From Candidatus Woesearchaeota archaeon (GTDB lineage Archaea; Nanobdellota; Nanobdellia; SCGC-AAA011-G17; GW2011-AR17), in contig JAGWAA010000023.1 of assembly GCA_018302165.1 (NCBI GenBank), forward strand, positions 1 through 17,161: DNA of 17,161 nt. The letters are read 5' to 3'. Below are positions 7,227 through 13,800 of the stretch, one piece after another. The notes beneath the pieces were generated by a model. The model was not told where the DNA came from and searched no databases. It was given only the letters and a program-made list of their open reading frames with translations. How positions within the stretch are numbered: position 1 is the first letter of the stretch; each line of letters starts with the position of its first letter. The translations under genes and the position numbers were made by a program.

Positions 7227-7234
7227 TATATAAA
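7227..7234 (+). promoter_or_regulatory. TATA box of the PRC-barrel gene
   Basis: TATATAAA centred at 7230.5 predicts transcription from about 7257. That leaves a leader of about 26 nt holding a strong Shine-Dalgarno sequence. Confidence 0.45.
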
Positions 7235-7237
7235 CAC

Positions 7238-7245
7238 TTAAAAGT
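7238..7245 (-). promoter_or_regulatory. Possible TATA box of the TraB-family gene
   Basis: CTTTTAAG on the minus strand is centred about 29 nt before the ATG at 7212. It interleaves with the divergent element at 7227-7234, so the two promoters may interfere with each other. Confidence 0.35.
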
Positions 7246-7268
7246 TTATCCTTTAAACAATAGTCGAG

Positions 7269-7273
7269 GGAGG
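7269..7273 (+). promoter_or_regulatory. Strong Shine-Dalgarno of the PRC-barrel gene
   Basis: GGAGG nine nt before the ATG at 7283, in the purine-rich run GAGGGAGGAAGGGAG. It is the only first-in-unit gene here with a clear ribosome binding site, suggesting high or separately controlled translation. Confidence 0.65.
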
Positions 7274-7282
7274 AAGGGAGCA

Positions 7283-7558
7283 ATGCCTCAGAAAAACAGA
7301 AACGTAACAGAAGTATATAACATTCAGGTTTTTACAGACGCAGGGGATTACTTTGGAGATGTAGAGGAAGCTGTTTTGCAACTGCCAAATAAAGTAGCAG
7401 GTTGGAGAATAAAATCAACAAAAAATTCCTATTTATCTAGAGTTCTTGGTGGAGCAAGAGGAGTAGTTGTTCCTCATCAATTAGTTAAAGCAATTGGTGA
7501 CGTTATGATTATTTCCAGAAATGCAGTACCTAATTACGAAGAATCTTTAGAAGAATAA
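7283..7558 (+). CDS. PRC-barrel domain protein
   Basis: A single-domain 91-residue protein with the PRC-barrel pattern: a strand VFTDAGDYFGDVEEAVL, a middle stretch with GARGVVVPHQLVKAIGD, then VMIISRNA. The motif GVVVPxxLVKAIGD is the hallmark of small archaeal PRC-barrel proteins. In haloarchaea such proteins (CdpB1/CdpB2) work in FtsZ-based division with SepF; other PRC-barrel proteins have RNA or metabolic roles, so a division role here is inference. The N-terminus (MPQKNRNVTEVYN) is short and polar and the C-terminus acidic (EESLEE). There is no membrane segment. Expression is from its own promoter with a leader and strong ribosome binding site, ending in a T-rich tract. Confidence 0.85.
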   Translation: MPQKNRNVTEVYNIQVFTDAGDYFGDVEEAVLQLPNKVAGWRIKSTKNSYLSRVLGGARGVVVPHQLVKAIGDVMIISRNAVPNYEESLEE

Positions 7559-7560
7559 AA

Positions 7561-7586
7561 TTTTTATTTTTTTTAATATTTTTTTC
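7561..7586 (+). terminator. T-tract terminator of the PRC-barrel gene
   Basis: Three runs of T (five, eight plus, and seven) just after the stop codon and before the next TATA box. Confidence 0.5.
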
Positions 7587-7593
7587 AGTTAAA

Positions 7594-7601
7594 TTTATAT
7601 A
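7594..7601 (+). promoter_or_regulatory. TATA box of the three-gene membrane operon
   Basis: TTTATATA centred about 29 nt before the ATG at 7627. No other promoter is evident until 9310, as the following two genes overlap their predecessors. Confidence 0.55.
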
Positions 7602-7626
7602 CTCACTGGTTCTATATATTTAAATT

Positions 7627-8178
7627 ATGGCCGATACTGTTTTAGGTGGAACAATAGAGTTCTTGCAAGACTTTGGGTTCTTTGATGTTATATTGCCTTT
7701 TTTGTTAATATTCACAATTACATTCGGTGTTTTAGAAAAAACTAAAATTTTTGGTGTTGAAAAGTATAAAGATCAAGAAATTGCTAAAAAAAATATTAAT
7801 GCAATGGTTGCCTTTGTGATTGCATTTTTTGTAATCTCTGCAAAGGAAATTGTTGCTTCAATTCAAGTTTCTATTCCAATGGTTGCTTTGATTTTGGTTG
7901 CAATCGTTTGTTTTTTAATGTTAATAGGAATATTCATTGGTCACGATCAAAGCCTAAATTTTTTTGAGATGTTTAAAGGAACTAATTTATTCTTTGCCGG
8001 GATATTAGTCTTAGCAGTTACTGCAATATTTTTCGAGTCTTTCGGTTGGCTAGACCCAGTTTTGGATTTTATTTTTGGTAGTGGTTCAGATACATTTTTA
8101 ACAATTGTATTTGTTGGAATTATTGGCGGTGTTATTTACTTTGTTTTCAAAAGTCCTTCAGAAGGGGGTAGTCATTAA
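7627..8178 (+). CDS. Multi-pass membrane protein, tandem paralogue 1 of 3
   Basis: Family not recognised. About five membrane helices lie in 183 residues. A short amphipathic N-terminus (FLQDFGFFDV) leads into LPFLLIFTITFGVL (23-36), a charged loop with KTKIFG and KKNINA, two further helices, a loop with FEMFKG, and two C-terminal helices ending KSPSEGGSH. The next two genes repeat the same plan: D-x-G-[FL] then [LI]PF, then an [IF]FG/FFPG loop, then a helix ending near a proline. This shows an ancient triplication. The stop overlaps the next start by one base (TAATG). It is the first gene of a leaderless unit. By context (coiled-coil genes and a secretion ATPase nearby) it may be part of a membrane platform; this is inference. 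Confidence 0.82.
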   Translation: MADTVLGGTIEFLQDFGFFDVILPFLLIFTITFGVLEKTKIFGVEKYKDQEIAKKNINAMVAFVIAFFVISAKEIVASIQVSIPMVALILVAIVCFLMLIGIFIGHDQSLNFFEMFKGTNLFFAGILVLAVTAIFFESFGWLDPVLDFIFGSGSDTFLTIVFVGIIGGVIYFVFKSPSEGGSH

Positions 8179-8756
8179 TGGCGAACTCATTTAATTTTAT
8201 GGATGCAGTAGAAAGTTTAGAAGACATTGGTTTCTACGAGGTAGCATTACCATTCATTTTAATATTCACAATTGTATTCGCTATTTTACAAAAAGTTAAA
8301 ATCTTTGGTGCGAGTGGAAAAAACTTTAATGCAGTTATTGCAGTGGTTTTGGCATTTTTGGTTGTTAGAAATCAAGCTATTGTTGAAGTATTAAATCAAT
8401 TCCTTCCCAAAATTTCTTTAATTTCTGTAGTTATCGTTGTTGTATTATTGTTATTTACAATTCTCTCTGGAAACGAACAACCATCATTTACTAAACATCT
8501 TCTTGGGATTATGATAATTTTAGTTGCTATAGGCGTCATAATTTCATTTGTTGGCTCGGGTGCAGGTGAAGTATTTGGATTTGCACTTCCTGATTGGTTT
8601 GATATAACGTCTGCTGATAGAAATTTGTTAATCTTTTTAGTATTATTCATAGTCTTTTTTGCATATGTAACTTCGGACTCAACAAATACCAATTCTCCTT
8701 GGAAGTTTTTAGATGACATTGCTAATGGTATTCAAGGAAAGGGGAAACAACCATAA
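8178..8756 (+). CDS. Multi-pass membrane protein, tandem paralogue 2 of 3
   Basis: A 192-residue paralogue of the preceding gene. The first helix region, EDIGFYEVALPFILIFTIVF, aligns directly with its DFGFFDVILPFLLIFTITF. KVKIFG and KNFNA also match the loop after it. The third helix region again begins after a proline (FLPKISLISV). After an external-looking loop (GEVFGFALPDWFDITSADR) comes a last helix and a polar tail (TNSPWKFLDDIANG). It starts one base into the stop of gene 1, with a purine-rich AAGGGGGTAG about 7 nt upstream acting as ribosome binding site. Function unknown; the strict overlap means tightly coupled, near equimolar synthesis with its neighbours. Confidence 0.82.
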   Translation: MANSFNFMDAVESLEDIGFYEVALPFILIFTIVFAILQKVKIFGASGKNFNAVIAVVLAFLVVRNQAIVEVLNQFLPKISLISVVIVVVLLLFTILSGNEQPSFTKHLLGIMIILVAIGVIISFVGSGAGEVFGFALPDWFDITSADRNLLIFLVLFIVFFAYVTSDSTNTNSPWKFLDDIANGIQGKGKQP

Positions 8757-9310
8757 TGGCAACAATAATGGATCTAGGTTTGATTGAATATTTCATCCCA
8801 TTTATTGTATTCATATTCGTATTTATTTTAATTTGGGCTATGTTAAAGAAATTAAACTTCTTTCCAGGTAATGATGGTGCTCATTTATTGATCGCATTAA
8901 CTCTTTCATTATTATTCATTTTAGTCCCAGAATTAACTAATATAGTCTCATTGGCTACTCCTTGGTTCATAATATTAATTATATTTTTGTTCATGATAAT
9001 TTTAATTTTCTTATTCATGGGCGCAAAACCAGAAAGTGTTGCTAATGTTTTTGGAGGTTCTGGTGCACCTAATCAGGTTGTTATGTGGACAATATTAATT
9101 TTAAGTTTTGCAATCATGGGCTACGCTTTCATGCAAGTTTATGGTGAAGAAGTTCATAATTTAACTGCTGGTGAAACTAGTGATGATTCTGGTGATTTAA
9201 TGCAGAGTATCGGCCAAATTGTTTTTACCCCTAAAGTTATGGGTATGTTTTTCTTATTAGTTATGGCTGCTTTGATCATTAGATTTGTCTCTGCACCAAC
9301 ATCAGGATAA
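8756..9310 (+). CDS. Multi-pass membrane protein, tandem paralogue 3 of 3
   Basis: The most diverged of the three, 184 residues. DLGLIEYFIPFIVFIFVFI aligns with the first helix of its neighbours and the following loop is KKLNFFPGNDG in place of the KIFG loop. Two very hydrophobic helices follow (LIALTLSLLFIL; WFIILIIFLFMIILIFLFMG), then a polar loop, a helix, an acidic external-looking segment (EEVHNLTAGETSDDSGD) and a last helix ending APTSG. The ATG overlaps the stop of gene 2 and is preceded by AAAGGGGAAA. It closes the operon 18 bp from a convergent coiled-coil gene. Confidence 0.82.
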   Translation: MATIMDLGLIEYFIPFIVFIFVFILIWAMLKKLNFFPGNDGAHLLIALTLSLLFILVPELTNIVSLATPWFIILIIFLFMIILIFLFMGAKPESVANVFGGSGAPNQVVMWTILILSFAIMGYAFMQVYGEEVHNLTAGETSDDSGDLMQSIGQIVFTPKVMGMFFLLVMAALIIRFVSAPTSG

Positions 9311-9337
9311 TATTTTAGTAAAAAAAATTTATTTTTT
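9311..9337. terminator. Bidirectional T/A-tract terminator
   Basis: The short convergent gap and adjoining codons hold a run of eight A (T on the minus strand) followed by runs of T. These can serve both the membrane operon and the opposing coiled-coil gene. Confidence 0.4.
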
Positions 9338-9985
9338 ATGATGCTTTAATTCTTCAGTTAATTTATTCAAATCTTTAACATTCTGTGTTAATGGTTCAAT
9401 AATTTTTGACATTACTTGTTCTAATGCTTTCATATCATTGCCCATATTCAATACACTTTCATTATAATCTTTAACTCTTCCTAAAACCGCAACTTGTATA
9501 TCTTCCAATCTTTTTTGTGTTCTTAGAACTTCTTGTTTGACTGATTCAATATCATCCGAAATTCTTGCTTTGAAAAGATTAATATCACCAACATTCCTAA
9601 CCATTTCTTTCCATTTTTCTTCAACTATTTGTTCAACTACAGCTTGCATTTCTTCATAGCCCATTTGCTGTTGTGGTAATGGTTGATACTGCTGTGAATA
9701 TTGTTGTGCAGTTTGAGAAATAGTTTGTTGTTGAGGTTGTGAAACTTGTTGTTGTGGTGCCATCGCCATTTGCGGTAAAGGTATATCTAAATCCCCTTCG
9801 TCCATCATAGAAGGTTGCATTTCTTGTCCTGGCATATTTTTCACTCCCTTTTTTATATTTGCTTGATTTATAGCATCTAATATTTGTTGTAAACTATAAC
9901 CTTTAGGTTCAAGAGCTCGAGTTATTTCTTCTTTGCTTAAACCTTTATTTAACAATTCCAGCGCTTCATTCACTGGTGTGTCCAT
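9329..9985 (-). CDS. Coiled-coil protein with UBA-like N-terminus and Gln-rich linker
   Basis: No named family. The first ~45 residues form a small helical unit (LLNKGLSKEEITRALEPKG, then YSLQQILDAINQANI) with the spacing of a UBA-like or short HTH-like three-helix fold. A flexible linker (about 50-112) rich in Gln, Pro and Met follows. The last ~105 residues are a predicted coiled coil with heptads (VEQIVEEKWKEMV, SVKQEVLRTQKRLEDI, KALEQVMSKI) and a basic tail. It is soluble. Its start lies 20 bp inside the upstream gene and AAGAGGAT precedes the ATG, so the pair is translated together. The design recalls the soluble ArlC/ArlE components of archaella, but no direct homology is claimed. Confidence 0.78.
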   Translation of the reverse strand: MDTPVNEALELLNKGLSKEEITRALEPKGYSLQQILDAINQANIKKGVKNMPGQEMQPSMMDEGDLDIPLPQMAMAPQQQVSQPQQQTISQTAQQYSQQYQPLPQQQMGYEEMQAVVEQIVEEKWKEMVRNVGDINLFKARISDDIESVKQEVLRTQKRLEDIQVAVLGRVKDYNESVLNMGNDMKALEQVMSKIIEPLTQNVKDLNKLTEELKHHKK

Positions 9986-10367
9986 GTTTTTTATCCTCTT
10001 TTTTATGCTTTAATTCGTCTTTAATTATATCCCTAACTTCTTTTTCTGTAACAAATTTTAATGGGTCCCAGAGCTTAATATACTTTTCTAATACTTTAAC
10101 ATCGTTTTGTTTTGCAAACTTACTTGCTTCTTCACTAAAATGCCTAACGATATTTTTCACATTTTCCAGATCCATTTTTACAGCTTTAAAATCTGCATCT
10201 ATGGCCTTTATTTCTTTCAAAGTTTTTTTATATTCTTCAACCATATTTTGGTTCATAACTAACATTTTTTCTGAAAGTAATCCTTGTTTTGATTCTAAAA
10301 TTCTTAATCTATTGGCAATTTCATTTACTAATTGCGTAAAATCGACTTGCATTTGTTCTTCTGCCAT
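9966..10367 (-). CDS. Coiled-coil protein, possible ArlC/E-like component
   Basis: 133 residues, almost entirely helical. An N-terminal heptad region (LVNEIANRLRILESKQGLL) and a second (EYKKTLKEIKAIDADFKAVKM) precede a distinctive C-terminal stretch, VKVLEKYIKLWDPLKFVTEK, then EVRDIIKDELKHK and a His/Lys-rich tail. The tryptophan/proline-containing segment resembles the closing part of archaellum-associated FlaC/D/E-like coiled coils in general form; I recall similar DPANN proteins but cannot verify it here. It is first in a two-gene leftward unit, with a TATA box 27 nt upstream. It faces away from the ATPase gene across 500 bp. Confidence 0.78.
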   Translation of the reverse strand: MAEEQMQVDFTQLVNEIANRLRILESKQGLLSEKMLVMNQNMVEEYKKTLKEIKAIDADFKAVKMDLENVKNIVRHFSEEASKFAKQNDVKVLEKYIKLWDPLKFVTEKEVRDIIKDELKHKKEDKKHGHTSE

Positions 10368-10390
10368 TCAAGTTAACAATAATTACATCC

Positions 10391-10398
10391 TTAATAAA
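10391..10398 (-). promoter_or_regulatory. TATA box of the coiled-coil pair
   Basis: TTTATTAA on the minus strand, centred about 27 nt before the ATG at 10367. The remaining stretch up to 10492 is A/T-rich with no further gene visible. Confidence 0.5.
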
Positions 10399-10492
10399 TA
10401 TTTCTCAATAAAGAAGTAAGATTATCTTTTGAATGCATCCATTATTTATAATATTAAATAAATTTTAAAACTCCATAAATTGACTTTTTTTA

Positions 10493-10588
10493 TTATATTC
10501 TTAGGAATACAAACCAAAATATGAAAATCACCAATAAGGCTACTATTATTAATTCCCAGTGCTCTTTAATCCATTTTACATTTATCAT
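10493..10588 (-). CDS. 31-residue single-helix membrane microprotein
   Basis: Begins MINVKWIKEHWELIIVALLV and continues IFIFWFVFLRI, followed by two stop codons. The layout is a short amphipathic basic/aromatic head and one membrane helix of about 19 residues with a closing Arg. The ATG lies within the last 23 nt of the upstream 72-residue gene. It is preceded at exactly 8 nt by a full GGAGGT, which is the best ribosome binding site in the window beside that of the PRC-barrel gene. This strongly supports real, coupled translation. Function unknown; such peptides often modify a larger membrane complex, and the upstream two-helix protein is the obvious partner. Confidence 0.7.
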   Translation of the reverse strand: MINVKWIKEHWELIIVALLVIFIFWFVFLRI

Positions 10589-10784
10589 TCTTAACTACCT
10601 CCCTCCTTATACCAACAAATAAAAGAATTCCTAAAATAAGATAAACAACTAATAAGATTATCAACGAATTAATTCCATATCCTAAAATTTCTTTGATATA
10701 GTAAATTAATGCACCACCAACACCTAAATAAGTTGAAAAGGCAACAAAAACATTACATATCGTATTAATTTCTTCTTTATACAT
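10566..10784 (-). CDS. Small two-helix membrane protein
   Basis: 72 residues. A short polar start (MYKEEINTI) leads to a first hydrophobic segment (about 10-30, CNVFVAFSTYLGVGGALIYYI), a short loop (KEILGYGIN), a second strong helix (about 39-58, SLIILLVVYLILGILLFVGI) and a basic tail (RREVVKNDKCKMD). Both ends probably face the cytoplasm. The plan resembles small AtpI/AtpZ-like proteins, but no signature settles this. A TATA-like element lies about 25 nt upstream. The tail encodes the ribosome binding site of the next microgene, an arrangement that binds their translation together. Confidence 0.72.
   Translation of the reverse strand: MYKEEINTICNVFVAFSTYLGVGGALIYYIKEILGYGINSLIILLVVYLILGILLFVGIRREVVKNDKCKMD
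10597..10602 (-). promoter_or_regulatory. Shine-Dalgarno for the 31-residue microprotein
   Basis: The minus strand reads AAGGAGGGAGGT over 10608-10597. GGAGGT ends 8 nt before the ATG at 10588. It is embedded in the Arg-Arg-Glu codons (AGG AGG GAG) of the upstream gene. Confidence 0.7.
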
Positions 10785-10804
10785 ATTAATCCTATATACT
10801 CTAA

Positions 10805-10812
10805 ATTAATAA
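10805..10812 (-). promoter_or_regulatory. TATA box of the two small membrane genes
   Basis: TTATTAAT on the minus strand, centred about 25 nt before the ATG at 10784. Confidence 0.4.
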
Positions 10813-10838
10813 AAGTTTCTTTGATAAAACACAAATAA

Positions 10839-10846
10839 TTATAAAA
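10839..10846 (+). promoter_or_regulatory. TATA box of the secretion ATPase gene
   Basis: TTATAAAA centred 26-27 nt before the ATG at 10869, giving a leaderless transcript. Confidence 0.55.
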
Positions 10847-10868
10847 GAAAATATCTCTATTTATTATA

Positions 10869-13800
10869 ATGGTTTACACAAAAGAGGCTTCACAAGTTGA
10901 AATTGTAACTGAAGGTAGCGAACAAGTTATTAAAATTAATTACGAAGATAAACCTTATACTCCTTCTATAGAAGACAATTCTTTGGTTATGATGGATGCC
11001 ATTGATAGGTTAATAGAAAACCCTTCAGCTTCAAGAATTACTTTCTCCCAAAAAAGAAATTATGCTTACACTTACGACCAAACAAAAATGTTGATTGAAT
11101 TAGCAAACATTTACAGTTATTTTATACCTAATGACCAACCAGAATTACTTGGTCAAAGGCTTTCTGTCATTCAAACAATTATGTTTACATTATTAAAACA
11201 GGATCCTCTTGGTTCTTATGCAGAATTAAAAAGAATTATTCGTAGAGAAACAATTAATTTAAAAATTAATGATAATCCTACATACAAAAATTCTTTATCA
11301 ATTTATCTTAAAGTATTGAATGAAATTTTTTCTCAGTTAGATAAAACTATAATCATTGAACAAGCTCGTGAATATCTTCCAGGTTATACTCTTGGTGACA
11401 GAGAAGTTTATCGTTTGTTATTCAAACCAACTATCACTCCAGATTTTATGTTTACAAGAATCCAAGCTTCTCCTCCTCTAGATGGAGAACAATTAGCTGT
11501 TTACAAAGTTAATAATTCTACTGAGGTTACATTGTTTAGAACTCCAAATGAACTCAAACCTTTATACCATATTACTCCCCCAGAATTTAAAATATCTGAG
11601 GACAAGTTTGAATTAATTGATTTAGCAAAAAAGGTTTTATCAGAACATCAACCTCAAGCTGGAGAATTTTTAGCTCCCGAAAAAATGCGTTCTTCATTTT
11701 CAAATATTAGTAAAGATTTGTTAAGAGAATTGGCTGACCAAAAAGGAATGTTTCTCAATCCTGAGGAAGTTGATGAAATGGCAGAAATTTTAGTTAGAAA
11801 TACAGTTGGCTTTGGAGTAGTAGAACTTTTATTAGAAGACGAAAAAATTCAAGATTTAACAATAAACTCCCCTATGGGTCAGGTTCCAATTTTTGTATTA
11901 CACGAAGATTTTAATGAATGCACTTCAAATATAACTCCAACTACTGCTGATTTTGAAAGTTGGGCAACAAAATTTAGATTACTTTCTGGAAGACCTTTAG
12001 ATGAAGCAAATCCTATTTTAGATACAGAAATAATTCTTCCAAAATCTAGGTCTAGATTATCAATAATTGGTAAACCTTTGAACCCTTATGGTTATGGTAT
12101 GTCTTTCAGACGTCATAGAGATACTCCATGGACTCTTCCTTTATTCATAAAAAATAAAATGATTTCTCCACTTGGTGCTGGTTTACTTAGTTTTACTATC
12201 GATGGTGCCAGGTCACACCTTATTGCAGGTACAAGATCTAGTGGTAAAACTAGTTTTTTAACTTCCTTATTATTAGATATATCGAGAAAATATAGAATAT
12301 TGACTATAGAAGATAGTGTAACTAAAGATTGTGAAATACTTATAAGAGAAAATAATCAAATTCAAAGAAAAAAAATTGGTGATTTCATTAATAATCAAAT
12401 TGAAAAGAATTGGCAATGGTATAATTTGTCAGGCCATGAAGTTTGTGGAAACCCTCAAAATATAGAAATTTTATCCATGAATAAGGAAGGAAAAATACAA
12501 TTCTCAAAAGTTAGTAAGTTTATTAGACATGAAGTCCATAAAAAATTATATTCAATTAGAACTGCAACTGGAAGGATGATTAAAGTAACTGGTGACCATT
12601 CTCTATTTAATATTAATAAAAACTGCGATATTGCTGAAGTCAAAGTATCTGAATTACAAATAGGTAATCATATTGCTACACCACGAATAATAAACTCGGA
12701 TAATCCTACTTTAAAGTTAATTAATATCTTAAATTATTCAAGAAACTTTGCTAATCTTTATTTTAGAGGAGGAAATTTAAAAGAATTTCTTATAAAGAAT
12801 AAAAATGAAATTAAAGAATTAGGGAAGGATCATAACTATAAAAGGTGTCAAATTAATATTTGGTTTAGAAAAGGGATAATTCCAGGTAAAATTCTATCTG
12901 ATTTAGAAGCTTTAGAATGTAATATTAAAGAGTTAAAAGGATTACAATGGAAATTTGGATTTAATTCTTTTTGGCTTCCAACTGAAATTGAATTTGATAA
13001 TGACTTACTTACTCTTATTGGACTATGGCTTGCAGATGGATGCTATGATAAAAATTCTATTATATGGAGTATAAGTACTGAAGAAGAAAGAAATGTTTTG
13101 CGAAGATTTAGTACTAAATTAAATTTAACTTCTAAATTTCATTCTGATGGCTTTTCATTAATGTTAAATTCAAAATCATTAAAGTTTTTCTTCAGAGAAA
13201 TTCTCAATCTCAAAGGAACGGCTTATACAAAGAGATTTCCAGAATGGGTTTTTAATTTATCTAAAGATCAGATTGCTTTTTTATTAAAAGGCCTTTTCTC
13301 TGGTGATGGTCACATGAGTGAAAAAGAAATCATGATTGGCTTAAATTCAAGAAAACTTCTTGAAGATATTCAGACTGCATTACTTTATTTTGGAATAATA
13401 ATAAGAATAGGAATAATCAATAAAAAGAAAAACTTTTCATCAAGAATTTCAACAGTAAGAGACTTCAAAATTTTTAAAGAAAAGATTAATTTTTTACAAA
13501 AATATAAACAGGAAGCTTTAGAAAAAGCTTGTATGAAAATTTCTACTCATGATGTTTCTGATATAATCCCATTACCTATTGATTTAAAGCAAAAATTATG
13601 TTCAATTAGTTCCAATCTTAATTCAAATGATTATATTAATAGAAATGGGAATGTAGGCCGAGTTAAGTTGTCCAAAGTTTGTCAAGAATTAATATGCAAT
13701 AATGTAATTTATACTAAAATTAAACAACTCTTAGAGTCAGATATTTATTGGGACAAGATTGTTGAAATAAATGAATTAGAAGCAACTGAAGATTATGTCT

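Noticed and set aside
8396..8719. 107-residue minus-strand frame opposite the second membrane paralogue
   Set aside because: Its sequence is the antisense of helices conserved among the three paralogues; no start signals.
9976..10419. 147-residue plus-strand frame opposite the coiled-coil gene
   Set aside because: Composition (Ser/Phe/Cys-rich) is that of an antisense shadow; the minus-strand frame has coiled-coil heptads and a promoter.
12273..12314. Co-conversion of host DNA next to the intein, suggested by ATA/AGA-rich codons just before it
   Set aside because: The stretch is only about 14 codons and ATA/AGA also occur elsewhere in the host, so the signal is too weak without an intein-free relative.
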